Positions 9,889 through 19,383 of a DNA stretch of 64,000 nt are shown here, piece after piece. The notes under the pieces are model-generated. The model saw only the letters and a list, made by a program, of their open reading frames with translations. It did no database searches and had not been told where the DNA came from. The translations under genes were made by a program, and so were the position numbers. The DNA comes from Streptococcus oralis. Lineage in GTDB: Bacteria; Bacillota; Bacilli; Lactobacillales; Streptococcaceae. Position 1 is the first letter of the stretch, and each line of letters begins with the position of its first letter. Where the stretch lies: positions 806,001-870,000 of the forward strand of contig NZ_CP066059.1 of NCBI RefSeq assembly GCF_016127915.1, given 5' to 3'.

Positions 9889-11067
9889 CTACCTTTGATT
9901 AGGATCCCCTTTTTCCTTATTACGATAGTATGTAATAAACTCTTCCTGACTGTTGACAATATGCTCCTGCCCATCTACTGAGTTTTCCGCAGGATTTTTC
10001 ACATCGTCAAATAAATTCGTTCCTTCCTTATACAAGAGCTGATAAATTGGCACTCCATAAAATGCCTCATTCACAAAAAACTGGACTAGACCTAGCAACT
10101 CCTACTCTAATTTTTGCAACAGCTTTACAACTTGCTGATTATCAATCCTCACATAGTATACACCACTATCATTGACAAGTTTATCCTCTTTATACTTAGC
10201 AATCTTTACAGCATAAAGACCCCTTGGTAGGGGTTGGTTGGCAAAAAATTCCTTCATGAGCGCTTCAAGCTCTTTAAGATAGTCATCATACAAGAGATCT
10301 CTTTTTTCTTTTGGAACGAAATATTGAAATTCAAATATTGGGATAAGAATCTCTTTTTGGAAAAGATATTGAGCATCCATTGGGTACATTCCTTGCAGAG
10401 CTTGACCCTTGCTTTGATTTTCCTCTAATATTTCATTATAAAGATAAATATTATCAGATTGGTTATTAAATTCAAAACCAATACCTTGATACTTCAAATC
10501 AGGAAGTTTAGGATCTTTGATTGAACTGTCCAGTGTTTTTAAAAATTCGCTGGTGCCTGGACTAACTTCAATCCCTAAATAGGCTAGTTCTGGGAAAACA
10601 TCATAAATTTTTTTATAATTCTCGTGATCAACCTCTGCATCTGTCTTTCCATATGTTTCATTTTTCGAAAAGCGAGTATAGTATTTAAATCGAGTTTTAA
10701 CCTGATAGGTTTTTCCGGCTATATTTCCACTGTAGGTACCATGGATTATAAATCCTCCCACGCTTGTATAGTTTTTCTCGTATTTTTCTAACTCAAACTG
10801 TCCTGTAAGACCGTAATTTTGATAAGAACGATGCACAGCCTACTCAATCTCAGTTCGACTTGCATGGGCAAACAGCCCCCACATATCCATTAGAGCAAGA
10901 ATAGGACTACTCACTATGAAGATTACAACTGGGATCACTATGGATAAGCAACCTATTAATAGCCAATTTCTTTTCTTGACCTTTCCTTCAGATTTTTTAG
11001 TAGTTCTCTGTCTCCTTTTTAAGATTAGAATGAGCAAACCCAAAAGCACCAATACTAGTAAAACCAA
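9889..11067 (-). pseudogene. Membrane-anchored hypothetical protein broken by two in-frame TAG codons
   Basis: Three consecutive open stretches (11067-10840, 10836-10102, 10098-9889) are all in the same frame, separated only by TAG at 10842-10840 and 10104-10102. The fragments behind the stops could start only at GTG or TTG. Read through, they give about 392 residues: a first hydrophobic segment (about 2-16), basic linker, a second hydrophobic segment (about 36-57), then a soluble, Tyr- and Lys-rich domain with no family I recognise. The topology is continuous across the first stop. The likely start is TTG at 11067 with GGAG 8 nt upstream. Alternatively these are three small genes, but phase and position argue for one inactivated gene. 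Confidence 0.65.
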
Positions 11068-11399
11068 TCTACAATCTCCTTTTACTTTGGATAGCTGTTA
11101 ACAGATGTATAGGAGACTGACAGAAATACTCGTCTTACTTGCTAACTTATCCTGAATTCCATAAACTCGTCTGAAACGAGGAACAATCCTTGTCTCATTA
11201 TACCACATGAGAGATACCGTGAGAAGATGAGAGAAGTAAAAAACACCCTATGGTGCGAACCCTGAAGTGTTGTAAATGCTATATTGTAACAGGTTCTTAA
11301 GGTTTTGAGGCAACTGACTTTGTCAGATTGCAGCCTCATTTGTAAGTGACTAAAGTCGCAACAACTGTGTCAATTGCACCAATTTAAGTATGAAAGTAC
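11068..11399. other. Intergenic stretch with small hairpins and an extended -10 promoter
   Basis: No convincing gene. It contains CTCGT-ctgaa-ACGAG (about 11166-11180), TCTCAT-N8-ATGAGA (about 11193-11212), and an interrupted inverted repeat GAGGC..CTGAC..GTCAG..GCCTC (11307-11337). On the minus strand TGGTATAAT (11205-11197) is an extended -10 box about 130 nt upstream of the broken gene. The pattern suggests remains of a small repeat or mobile fragment, but I do not recognise a named element. Confidence 0.45.
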
Positions 11400-11500
11400 A
11401 AAAAGAACACCCCGAAAGGTGCTCTTTGTAAGTATCGTAATTCTTTCGAATGAACGTTTACTAAATTGTGATACTTTACGAGCTTTCTTAAGATCTGGTT
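11400..11500 (-). pseudogene. Decayed duplicate of the rpsI 3' end with its terminator
   Basis: These 101 nt match 16175-16275, the last part of rpsI plus its terminator, at 95 positions with no gaps. The copy keeps the KARK.SQFSKR coding tail, but one alanine codon has become valine and the TAA stop has become TCA. It also keeps the GAGCACC/GGTGTTC hairpin. Homology stops abruptly on both sides. It is in the same orientation as rpsI and marks the far edge of the malolactic module. The 150 nt from here to mleP show no gene. Confidence 0.9.
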
Positions 11501-11651
11501 GGAAAGTGTGGGTTTCAGTTGGGTTAAAAACAGCACAATATCAAGGCTTTTCAGAACGATATCTACTGATTCATTTCATAAAATTTGAACCAATATTTTT
11601 TAAATAGGGGAATTTCTTAACACAAAACTTTCAATCCTATCCTCTTCCTTC

Positions 11652-12599
11652 TTATCCTAATAAAGTTTGTAATATTGGAATAACAACGATAAATAGAACC
11701 GTACTTAGAGTCACTACATTCGTAGAGAATTCCACATCTCCTTTTCCCTGATTAGCAAGGATTGGGAGAACAGCTAGAGCTGGCGTAGCGGACTGAATCA
11801 TAAAGGTCTTAAATTCTACTGTCGCCATATTTGGGGAAAAGAACTTCAATACAAGAAGCATGATTAGAGGAGCTAGGATAAAGCGTCCAACTAAAGTGAC
11901 AATCGTATCTTTATCAAAAGCAATGGTATTCAAGCCTGCCTTTGCAAGAACGATACCAATATAAATCAGAGATAGGGGAGTGACGATATTTCCAACATAG
12001 GTTAAGGTATTCGTTGCGAAATCTGGAATAGGAATTCGGAGAATCAAAAATAGTAGAGCCACAAGAAAACCTACAAGCGGAGCTGGTAGTAATTTCTTCC
12101 AGTCAAATTTACTTGTCTTCTTGCTTTGACCCGATTTACTATCGCTCGTCATCAAATACACGCCCAATGTCCATGTGGAAATCGTATTGGTGATATAGTA
12201 AATTAAGCAATAAGGCAGAGCCTGATCCCCAAAAAGAGCAACGTTTAAAGGTAAACCAATAAAAATAGTATTAGCATTCACAAAGGTATTAATCATGGTT
12301 CCTCGTCGTCCTGGACGGACCTTAAAAACCATAACTGCAATATAAGCTACAATATATCCCAAGATAAAGGCCACAAATGTATAAAGGAGACCTCCAGAAA
12401 GACTGATTAGTTTATCTAGTGTTAGGTATTTCATCACCGACACAAAGATTGACGCTGGCAAGGCTACATTCATGATCAAACGAGATAGGTTAGGTCCAAA
12501 GGCATCTCCAAACCATCCCTTCACCTGAAGAATATACCCCAAAACAATGATAGCGATAATCGGAATGATACTCGTAATCGAGGTTAAAAAGAGTGACAT
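11652..12599 (-). CDS. mleP: Malate permease (auxin efflux carrier family)
   Basis: A 315-residue integral membrane protein of the AEC transporter family with about ten hydrophobic segments and the family features VNANTIFIGLPLNVALFG and ATPALAVLPILANQG. Placed directly after mleS (77 nt), it very probably exchanges malate for lactate in malolactic fermentation. The start at 12599 (MSLFLTSITS) is chosen because AAAGGA lies just upstream; a longer frame to 12629 lacks a site. Function follows from family and context. Confidence 0.88.
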   Translation of the reverse strand: MSLFLTSITSIIPIIAIIVLGYILQVKGWFGDAFGPNLSRLIMNVALPASIFVSVMKYLTLDKLISLSGGLLYTFVAFILGYIVAYIAVMVFKVRPGRRGTMINTFVNANTIFIGLPLNVALFGDQALPYCLIYYITNTISTWTLGVYLMTSDSKSGQSKKTSKFDWKKLLPAPLVGFLVALLFLILRIPIPDFATNTLTYVGNIVTPLSLIYIGIVLAKAGLNTIAFDKDTIVTLVGRFILAPLIMLLVLKFFSPNMATVEFKTFMIQSATPALAVLPILANQGKGDVEFSTNVVTLSTVLFIVVIPILQTLLG

Positions 12600-12676
12600 A
12601 GGTATCCTTTCTAAATTACTTAAGTCCACAGCCCATATAAATTTGTCGCTAGTGAAGGATAGGCAGCAGCAATGAA

Positions 12677-14302
12677 TTATTTATACTCTGGATACCACTT
12701 CAAATCACGAACGGCTTTGGCCATATCTGTTTCCTTAGCACGCGCAAGACCTTGCTCTTGCGCTTTTTTAGCGACTGCTTCTGCTACTTTAATAGAAACA
12801 TCTGCTACATACTTGAATGGTGGCAAGACAGGAGCTCCTGGTTGACCTGGATTGACAATACCACTCAATGAATGAGCCGCTGCTCCAATCATTTCATCAG
12901 TCAAAAGACTTGCTTCAGAAGCCAGCATACCTAGACCAAGACCTGGGTAAATCAAGGCATTATTGGCTTGACCAATCACATAGTCGACACCTTTATAAGA
13001 AACTGTATCAGCAGGAATTCCTGTTGCGACAAAAGCTTTGCCATCTGACCATTCAATCAAATCTTTGGCACTAGCTTCTGCTAGTTTGGTTGGATTTGAC
13101 AAAGGGAAGATCATCGGACGCTCTGTGTTTTTACACATAGCTTCTACTACTTCTTTAGTGAAGGTATTAGGCTGAGTCGAAGTTCCTACAAGAATGGTTG
13201 GCTTCACAGTCTTCACTACTTCAAGCAGGTCAGTCAACTTGTCTGCGTTACTAAAGTCAGCACGTTTCTTAGCAAACGGTTTTTGCTCAGGAGTTAGGTC
13301 ATCCATGTCATCAAAGAGAAGACCTTGTTTATCAACCATAAAGAAACGTTTATAAGCTTCTTCTTTAGAAAGACCTTCACTAACCATTTCACGAAGAACA
13401 CGAGAGGCAATTCCTGCACCCGCAGTACCACCACCATAGCAGAGATAAACTTGATCTGTTAATTTTTCACCACTAATATCCAGTGAACCAAAGATACCAC
13501 CCAAGGTAACGATTCCTGTGCCTTGAATATCATCATTAAAAGTTGGAATTTGTTTCCGGTATTTTTCAAGAATATTGGCAGCATTCAAGCGACCGAAGTC
13601 TTCCCAGTGAAGGTAGAGTTTAGGAAAGAGACGTTCTGCTGTTTGAACAAATTGGTCAACGAAGTCGTAGTAACGATCTCCGCGAACCCGTTCGTGACGA
13701 TTCCCTAAGTAATTAGGATTGTTACGAAGTTCTTCACGATTAGTCCCTGCATCAATGACTAAAGGAAGGACCATAGAAGGATCGATTCCAGCAGCACCCG
13801 TGTAGACCATCAATTTCCCAACAGAAATATCGACACCATTTGTTCCCCAGTCACCGATTCCAAGGATTCCTTCTGCATCTGTTACAACAATGAGACGAAT
13901 CTCGCGATTCCCAGCAGCATTTTTCAAAGTGGCTTCAATATTTTCAGGATGATTGATATCAAGATATCCCGCATATTGTGGATCTACAAAGAGGTCACTA
14001 TAGCCTTCAATAGTATCTGCAATAGTTGGATCGTATACAATTGGATTGAATTCCTCCAAATGATGAGAAAAGAGGTAATAGAAAAGAGTCCGGTTGGTAT
14101 TAAAAATTTCCATTAGGAAAAGACGCTTTTCCAAATCATTGGCTTTTGTTTGCATCTGTGCATAAGTTTGCGCCGCTTGTTCTTCAATCGTTTGAACATA
14201 AGGTGGCAATAAACCAATAAGACCTAGTTCCTTCCGCTCCTCTAAGGTAAAGGCAGTTCCTTTATTGAGGAAAGGGTTGTTTAAAATATCATGTGCAGTC
14301 AT
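12677..14302 (-). CDS. mleS: Malolactic enzyme
   Basis: Cytoplasmic NAD- and Mn-dependent enzyme converting L-malate directly to L-lactate and CO2, which raises pH and feeds proton-motive force. The 541 residues match my recollection of Lactococcus and S. mutans MleS along most of the length. Visible landmarks are the N-terminal [26 protein letters not shown], the dinucleotide-binding [13 protein letters not shown] and [10 protein letters not shown]. The malolactic versus malic enzyme call rests on this similarity and on the mleP and mleR neighbours. AGGAGG precedes the ATG. Confidence 0.92.
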   Translation of the reverse strand: MTAHDILNNPFLNKGTAFTLEERKELGLIGLLPPYVQTIEEQAAQTYAQMQTKANDLEKRLFLMEIFNTNRTLFYYLFSHHLEEFNPIVYDPTIADTIEGYSDLFVDPQYAGYLDINHPENIEATLKNAAGNREIRLIVVTDAEGILGIGDWGTNGVDISVGKLMVYTGAAGIDPSMVLPLVIDAGTNREELRNNPNYLGNRHERVRGDRYYDFVDQFVQTAERLFPKLYLHWEDFGRLNAANILEKYRKQIPTFNDDIQGTGIVTLGGIFGSLDISGEKLTDQVYLCYGGGTAGAGIASRVLREMVSEGLSKEEAYKRFFMVDKQGLLFDDMDDLTPEQKPFAKKRADFSNADKLTDLLEVVKTVKPTILVGTSTQPNTFTKEVVEAMCKNTERPMIFPLSNPTKLAEASAKDLIEWSDGKAFVATGIPADTVSYKGVDYVIGQANNALIYPGLGLGMLASEASLLTDEMIGAAAHSLSGIVNPGQPGAPVLPPFKYVADVSIKVAEAVAKKAQEQGLARAKETDMAKAVRDLKWYPEYK

Positions 14303-14325
14303 AGTGCAACCTCCTTTTTACTTCT

Positions 14326-14334
14326 ATTATACCA
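14326..14334 (-). promoter_or_regulatory. Extended -10 promoter of mleS-mleP
   Basis: On the minus strand TGGTATAAT (14334-14326) is an extended -10 element 23 nt before the mleS ATG. The -35 region is weak, as expected for an activated promoter; MleR is the obvious candidate activator. Confidence 0.65.
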
Positions 14335-14660
14335 CTTAAAACGAATTGTTTAGAAAACTTTGTTGTTTAAAAAATACAATCGTGTACGCATATGTTATAA
14401 TGAGTCTACGAAGACAATTTCTAATAAGCTCTTTTATACTTAAAACACTACTGTTAATGGCACTTTAAGTCGTTATATTTTATAAAGTTCTGAACTCATA
14501 AAACTCTCGATGATCACTCTTTACTAAAAGTTTCGAGTAAAAGAAACTAATCATACAAATTGGCAATCCGAATTAAAATAAATATTATATAAGTTTGTTA
14601 TATAGTACTTTGTATTTTTTAAGGTGTTTTTTTGTCATACAAAACTTGTATTCTATTTAT
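14335..14660. other. AT-rich intergenic region between mleS and the XRE gene
   Basis: There is no gene here. On the plus strand TGTTATAAT (14393-14401) is an extended -10 box, so a transcript may start near 14408 and give a leader of about 250 nt. Nearer the XRE gene TTGTCA (14632-14637) is followed after 17 nt by ATTTAT (14655-14660). LysR-type binding sites for MleR are expected here but I cannot point to one with confidence. Confidence 0.45.
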
Positions 14661-15011
14661 ATGACGAATAAAAACTATTTACAACAATATATTTCCCAAA
14701 AAGTGAAATATTTTCGAACACAGAAAAAAATGAGCCAGGAAGAACTTTCAGAACAAGCGGGACTTGGGCTTAAGTATATCAATCAACTTGAAAACCAAAA
14801 TGTGAATCTGACCATTCACAGTCTTGAAAAAGTGATTGTCGCCCTAGAGATGACCCCAGAGGAATTTTTCAATTTTGATAGCCTTGAATCAACCTCTGAT
14901 AAGACCGACAATCTTTCACTCAAAAGAATCAACATGAAGATTAAACAGCTCCCTATTGATAAACGAGAAAAGATGTTGGTCATTTTTGAAAGTATCTTAG
15001 ATAACCTTTGA
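14661..15011 (+). CDS. Small XRE-family transcriptional regulator
   Basis: A 116-residue protein with an N-terminal Cro/C1-type helix-turn-helix: KVKYFRTQKKMSQEEL, AGLGLKYINQLENQNV and LEKVIVALEMTPEEFF (about 12-70), followed by a short C-terminal helix region. It sits on the opposite strand between mleS and mleR and may regulate one of them. The start is uncertain: ATG 14661 has no ribosome site and overlaps a promoter-like sequence; internal Met24 (MSQEEL) would cut into the HTH. Target unknown. Confidence 0.8.
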   Translation: MTNKNYLQQYISQKVKYFRTQKKMSQEELSEQAGLGLKYINQLENQNVNLTIHSLEKVIVALEMTPEEFFNFDSLESTSDKTDNLSLKRINMKIKQLPIDKREKMLVIFESILDNL

Positions 15012-15138
15012 TATCCCTGACTCACTTACATTTTAACCGGTGAATACTCGTATAGTCAAATTGTAGGATACGGATAAAAAGTATTTATCTGGTGATTTCC
15101 ACTTATTTTCCTTCTCCAACTAATGAAAGTGAGCCCAT

Positions 15139-16017
15139 ATGAATTTAAAAGATCTACAATATTTTTATGACCTCTGCCAACTTCAATCCTATACGGAAGT
15201 AGCAAAACAACACAAAGTCAGCCAACCATCTATTTCTTATGCCATCAAGCGCTTAGAGGAATCTTTTAATTGCAAATTGGTTCACCATGATCCCTCGCAT
15301 CGTTCCTTTAAACTAACTCCTCAAGGACAAATCCTTCTGAAGCATACAGAACTGATTTTGCCTGAGGTCATTTCTACTCGCAAAGAAATTAATCGTTCCT
15401 TGGCGCATTGCTCTACTGTAGGATTCCCTCCTATTATCATTCAGTATCTTTTCTCTGTCTTAAATAAAGAAACTGAATTTGATTTTTTAAAAAAGGTACG
15501 TCCTATTCGTGGTGGATCCGTAGAATTATTAAATCTTCTCCTTAAGGGAGAACTAGATGCGAGCTTACTCGGATTGATTGAACCACTCAATCATCCTTCA
15601 ATAGAGACACATGAACTCTTTCATAAAGAACTGTATGTCGTTTTATCTAAGAACCATCCTCTTGCTACTGCTCCTTCCTTCGCTTTTGAAGATTTAGTAG
15701 ATCAATCCTTTATACTTTTAGACGAACACTTTGTTCATCTGAAAGCTTTTGAACTACTTAATCAAAAGCATCAAAACAAGGCAGAAATATTCTTTAAGAG
15801 TGACGACATTGTCATCATTAAAGAACTTTTAAAGAAAGGGATTGGCGTTAGTTTACTGGCAGATATCGCACTTTCTGATGAAGATGATGATTTAATAAAA
15901 ATCCCTCTAATACCGGAGGACCAGATAACATTTACAGTTTATTACGCTTATCTCAAATCAACTACACTGTCATCAGAAGTAGAAGCCTTATTTAATCTCA
16001 TTAAATCATATGAATAG
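15139..16017 (+). CDS. mleR: LysR-type regulator, probable malolactic activator
   Basis: A 292-residue LysR-family protein. The N-terminal winged HTH (LKDLQYFYDLCQLQSYTEVA, VSQPSISYAIKRLEESF) is followed by a periplasmic-binding-like effector domain. Its position beside mleS-mleP, on the other strand with the small XRE gene between, fits MleR, which in lactic acid bacteria activates the malolactic genes in response to malate. The name is inferred from context. A strong terminator follows. Confidence 0.85.
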   Translation: MNLKDLQYFYDLCQLQSYTEVAKQHKVSQPSISYAIKRLEESFNCKLVHHDPSHRSFKLTPQGQILLKHTELILPEVISTRKEINRSLAHCSTVGFPPIIIQYLFSVLNKETEFDFLKKVRPIRGGSVELLNLLLKGELDASLLGLIEPLNHPSIETHELFHKELYVVLSKNHPLATAPSFAFEDLVDQSFILLDEHFVHLKAFELLNQKHQNKAEIFFKSDDIVIIKELLKKGIGVSLLADIALSDEDDDLIKIPLIPEDQITFTVYYAYLKSTTLSSEVEALFNLIKSYE

Positions 16018-16062
16018 AAAAAAACTCTAACTATCAACTACCTGATAGCTAGAGTTTTTTAC
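16018..16062 (+). terminator. Terminator after mleR
   Basis: AAAACTCTAACTATCA, a short loop and TGATAGCTAGAGTTTTTT form a long near-perfect stem with a T-run on the plus strand. With A-runs on the other side it could also work in the reverse direction. Nothing else is evident up to 16172. Confidence 0.9.
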
Positions 16063-16172
16063 ATTATAGGTATTAGACTAAAGCACGAAGAAATAGGATA
16101 TGATCGCCGAATTTTTCATTTACCTGATACCATTCAACGAGATTCCCAATTATAAATCTACAAAATGTCGAT

Positions 16173-16199
16173 AAAAAAAGAACACCCCGAAAGGTGCTC
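16173..16199 (-). terminator. rpsI terminator
   Basis: On the minus strand GAGCACC, loop TTTCGG, GGTGTTC and a run of seven T residues follow the rpsI stop. The same hairpin is present in the decayed duplicate at 11400-11500. Confidence 0.92.
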
Positions 16200-16225
16200 T
16201 TTGTATGTATTGTAATTCTCTCGAA

Positions 16226-16618
16226 TTAACGTTTACTAAATTGTGATGCTTTACGAGCTTTCTTAAGACCTGGTTTCTTACGTTCAACTTTACGTGAGTC
16301 ACGTGTAAGAAGGCCTGCGCGTTTCAATGAATCGCGGAAGTCTGGGTCTACTTGAAGAAGGGCACGAGCGATACCGTGACGAATAGCTCCTGCTTGACCA
16401 GCGTATCCACCACCTACAACGTTAACGAAAACGTCGTATGAACCTACAGTTGAAGTAACTGCGAATGGTTGGTTGATAACAAGACGAAGGTCAGCGTGTG
16501 GGATGTACTCTTCAACATCTTTTTTGTTAACAGTGATTTTACCAGTTCCTGGAACAAGGCGAACGCGTGCAACAGCGTTTTTACGACGTCCAGTACCTGC
16601 ATATTGTGCTTGTGACAT
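16226..16618 (-). CDS. rpsI: 30S ribosomal protein S9
   Basis: Small-subunit protein whose C-terminal tail contacts tRNA in the P site. The 130 residues are full length, with [17 protein letters not shown] at the N-terminus, the [19 protein letters not shown] core and the basic tail ending SQFSKR. It is co-transcribed with rplM, 18 nt after it. Its 3' end is duplicated in degraded form at 11400-11500. Confidence 0.98.
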   Translation of the reverse strand: MSQAQYAGTGRRKNAVARVRLVPGTGKITVNKKDVEEYIPHADLRLVINQPFAVTSTVGSYDVFVNVVGGGYAGQAGAIRHGIARALLQVDPDFRDSLKRAGLLTRDSRKVERKKPGLKKARKASQFSKR

Positions 16619-16636
16619 ACTTTATTGTTCCTTTCC

Positions 16637-17083
16637 TTAGATAAGTCCTGAAATATCAAGAACTTCTGGTTGTTGTGCAGCGTGAGTGTGCTCAGCTCCA
16701 ACGAATACTTTCAATTTCATACCTTGAGCGCGGCCAAGAGTATTGTGTGGAAGCATACCTTTAACTGATTTCTCGATCAAACGTACTGCATTTTTAGAAC
16801 GAAGTTCACCAGCAGAGATTGATTTCAATCCACCTGGGTGGTTTGAGTGAGTGTAGTAGATCTTATCAGTTGCTTTTTTACCAGTTAATTTAACTTTTTC
16901 AGCATTGATAACGATTACGAAGTCACCTGTATCAGTGTGTGGTGTGAATGTTGGTTTGTTTTTTCCGCGAAGTACGCTAGCAACAACTGCTGAAAGGCGT
17001 CCAAGAGGTACATCAGTTGCGTCAACAACGTACCATTTGCGTTCTACTTGGCCTGGCTTAGCCATGAATGTAGTTTTGTTCAT
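16637..17083 (-). CDS. rplM: 50S ribosomal protein L13
   Basis: Early-assembly large-subunit protein. The 148 residues starting [12 protein letters not shown] are full length, with [18 protein letters not shown] and [12 protein letters not shown] longer reading frame to 17197 exists but would translate the structured leader; the ATG at 17083 has AGGAG 7 nt upstream. It heads the rplM-rpsI operon. Confidence 0.98.
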   Translation of the reverse strand: MNKTTFMAKPGQVERKWYVVDATDVPLGRLSAVVASVLRGKNKPTFTPHTDTGDFVIVINAEKVKLTGKKATDKIYYTHSNHPGGLKSISAGELRSKNAVRLIEKSVKGMLPHNTLGRAQGMKLKVFVGAEHTHAAQQPEVLDISGLI

Positions 17084-17108
17084 GATTTCTCCTATATGAA
17101 TATCGTTT

Positions 17109-17181
17109 TTGTTTACAGGGCGGATGTTCCGGTCCGCGGGGTATTTGAAAGGTTCCGGGGCCTTACAAATGGGGTAAACAA
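17109..17181 (-). ncRNA. L13-type ribosomal leader RNA
   Basis: The rplM leader is closed by a perfect 8-bp helix, TTGTTTAC (17181-17174) with GTAAACAA (17116-17109), enclosing GC-rich segments that can pair further. Position, size and closing helix fit the L13 leader known upstream of rplM in Firmicutes, thought to let L13 repress its own operon. I identified it by eye; a covariance-model search would decide. Confidence 0.75.
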
Positions 17182-17192
17182 TACCGTCTACT

Positions 17193-17222
17193 ATCATACC
17201 AAATTTTACTACTAAAAGTCAA
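17193..17222 (-). promoter_or_regulatory. rplM-rpsI promoter
   Basis: On the minus strand TTGACT (17222-17217), an 18-nt spacer and TATGAT (17198-17193) lie just before the leader RNA. Confidence 0.8.
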
Positions 17223-17265
17223 TAGATATGAAAAATATTTTTGCCGATTTCAGTGTTTAACATCT

Positions 17266-17288
17266 AGAAAAACCTCGCTTTTGCGAGG
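17266..17288 (-). terminator. Terminator after the ABC exporter operon
   Basis: On the minus strand CCTCGC, loop AAAA, GCGAGG and TTTTTC form a compact intrinsic terminator 5 nt past the permease stop. Confidence 0.9.
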
Positions 17289-17293
17289 CTCTC

Positions 17294-18493
17294 CTATTTA
17301 TAAGCTAAAGCACGTTTAAAGGTTTTCCAGATTCCCAAATCATCCGTTTGAAGGACTAGACTAGCATACATACGTCCGATAAAGGCTGTTGCAGTGACTG
17401 CAAAAACAACCGTTATGGCAAGGGAAATCCAAGCTTCTAGACCACTTGCATACCCATTTATAGCTCGAAACGGCATAAAGAAGGTCGAGATGAAAGGGAT
17501 ATAGGAACCAATTTTCAGAACTAAATTGTCCCCTGCAGCGCCTAGAGCAGTCACTCCAACGAATCCTGCCATAATCAAGATCATCAATGGTGACAAGGCC
17601 TTTCCTGAATCCTCAGGACGAGAAACCATAGAACCTAGAAAGGCTGCCAAAACAACATACATAAAGAGACTAACCAAGACAAACAATAAGGTATTGAGCG
17701 AGAAAGCCTCTCCTAGATGATTTAAAATACCAGATTGAGCCAAGATTGGTAGGTCTTTAAAGAGCAGAATGGCAGCCAGACCACCCACGACGTAAATCCC
17801 AATATGGGTCAAAATCACAAGGAGCAGAGCCAGCATACGAGCGTAGAAATAATGGCTAGCTCGGATACTAGAGAAGACTACCTCCATGATTTTGGTCCCT
17901 TTTTCACTAGCTACTTCCTGAGCAGTGACGCTAGCATAGGTAATCAAGATCATATAAAGGAAAAATCCTAAGCCCAATGCCGCCATGTTCTGCACTGTTT
18001 TTTTATTTTCTTTAGCTTCATCAATCTTCTCTGTATAGTCAACAGTTTGACTCAAGTATTTTTCCTGCTCTTGAGACAAATTAGCTGCCGAACGATTCAG
18101 TTGATATTGCAGTTCATTTAGCTTATTGGTTACAGCCAGCTTGATGCCACTTTCAAGAGAAGTTTCACCGTGATAGACGGCCTTGAGAACACTGTCCTCT
18201 TGGTCAATGGTTAGGTAACCCTTGATTTTCTCATCCTTGATAGCAGCTTGAGCACTGGCTTCATCCTTATAATCAAAATTGATACCATTGGTACCCTTGA
18301 GTCCCTCAGCTACAGATGGCACTGTTGTTACTACTGCTACCTTGCTATTTTTAGCCATCGAAGAATTTTGGAGATAGCCGATTCCTACAGATAATCCTAA
18401 AAAGAGGAACGGCGAAATCACCATAAAGAAGAAACTCCACGACTTGACATGTCGAAGATAGGTTTCCTTCATTACAACCCACATATTTCTCAT
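17294..18493 (-). CDS. ABC-2 type exporter permease (NatB-like)
   Basis: Membrane half of a two-gene ABC exporter, 399 residues. One N-terminal transmembrane segment (about 20-42), a long extracellular domain with a coiled region, then five or six C-terminal transmembrane helices with QEVASEKGTKIMEVVFSSI, the ABC-2 landmark of the NatB/YhaP type. It overlaps the ATPase gene by 4 nt, so the two are translationally coupled. NatAB relatives export sodium or drugs/peptides; the substrate here is not determinable. Confidence 0.88.
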   Translation of the reverse strand: MRNMWVVMKETYLRHVKSWSFFFMVISPFLFLGLSVGIGYLQNSSMAKNSKVAVVTTVPSVAEGLKGTNGINFDYKDEASAQAAIKDEKIKGYLTIDQEDSVLKAVYHGETSLESGIKLAVTNKLNELQYQLNRSAANLSQEQEKYLSQTVDYTEKIDEAKENKKTVQNMAALGLGFFLYMILITYASVTAQEVASEKGTKIMEVVFSSIRASHYFYARMLALLLVILTHIGIYVVGGLAAILLFKDLPILAQSGILNHLGEAFSLNTLLFVLVSLFMYVVLAAFLGSMVSRPEDSGKALSPLMILIMAGFVGVTALGAAGDNLVLKIGSYIPFISTFFMPFRAINGYASGLEAWISLAITVVFAVTATAFIGRMYASLVLQTDDLGIWKTFKRALAYK

Positions 18494-19383
18494 ACTTCCA
18501 CCCCTGATTCTAGTTTAAAGATTTCATCGATTGTTGGAGCTTGTTGGTCAAAGGTCGCGATGTATTGACCTTGAGTGAGGATGGGGAAGAGTTCCCTTCC
18601 AGCGTCCTCATCATCTAGGATTAATTTCCAACTACCTTGCTTGGTCAAGCTCACCTGTTTGACATGAGGAAGACTTTCCAGTTCTTCCTTGCTTCGTTCA
18701 CTTGAAACAAAGAGACGTGTTTTCCCGTATTGATTGCGAACATCCTGAACAGGTCCATGCAAGACCACACGCCCATCTCGAATCATCAGGATATCATCGC
18801 AAAGTTCCTCGACGTTGGTCATGACATGGTCAGAAAAGATAATGATTGCACCACGCTCTTTCTCTTTCAAGATGACCTGTTTGAGCAACTCGGTATTGAC
18901 TGGGTCCAAACCACTAAAAGGCTCATCCAGGATAATCAAGTCTGGCTCATGGATCAGGGTGATAATGAGCTGAATTTTCTGCTGATTCCCTTTGGAGAGG
19001 CTCTTGATTTTGTCGGTCAATTTGCCCTTCACTTCCAGTTTTTCCATCCATTGAGGGAGTTTTTCCTTGACCTCCTTAGCATCCATACCTTTCAAGGTAG
19101 CCAAGTAACGAACTTGCTCAAGGACTGTCAACTTGGGCATGAGGCTGCGTTCCTCAGGCAGATAACCAATCCGAGCATAGGTTTCCTGACGAATCTCCTG
19201 TCCATCCAGACTGATTTCTCCTTGATACTCCAAAAATTTCAACATACTGTGGAAAATCGTTGTTTTCCCAGCACCATTTTTTCCGACCAAGCCCAGAATC
19301 CTTCCTGGACTTGCCTGAAAATCGACACCAAACAAGACTTGCTTGGAACCGAAACTTTTCTCTAGATTTCTTACTTCTAGCAT
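18490..19383 (-). CDS. ABC exporter ATP-binding protein
   Basis: Cytoplasmic ATPase for the overlapping permease. The 297 residues have Walker A GLVGKNGAGKTT, the signature LSKGNQQKIQLI, Walker B LIILDEPFSGLDP and the switch histidine in IIFSDHV, followed by a C-terminal accessory domain typical of NatA/YhaQ-type exporters. The ABC signature LSKGNQQK is characteristic of that group. Confidence 0.92.
   Translation of the reverse strand: MLEVRNLEKSFGSKQVLFGVDFQASPGRILGLVGKNGAGKTTIFHSMLKFLEYQGEISLDGQEIRQETYARIGYLPEERSLMPKLTVLEQVRYLATLKGMDAKEVKEKLPQWMEKLEVKGKLTDKIKSLSKGNQQKIQLIITLIHEPDLIILDEPFSGLDPVNTELLKQVILKEKERGAIIIFSDHVMTNVEELCDDILMIRDGRVVLHGPVQDVRNQYGKTRLFVSSERSKEELESLPHVKQVSLTKQGSWKLILDDEDAGRELFPILTQGQYIATFDQQAPTIDEIFKLESGVEV

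Noticed and set aside
10102..10104. TAG as a recoded amino acid
   Set aside because: No pyrrolysine machinery is expected in streptococci, and other genes here (cbf1-rmuC end, epuA) use TAG as an ordinary stop.
11142..11339. 65-residue minus-strand reading frame
   Set aside because: It spans hairpins and an extended -10 box, has no ribosome site and no recognisable composition of a protein.
11374..11607. 77-residue plus-strand reading frame
   Set aside because: It is read antisense across the decayed rpsI fragment.
18730..19365. 211-residue plus-strand reading frame
   Set aside because: Shadow antisense to the ABC ATPase gene.
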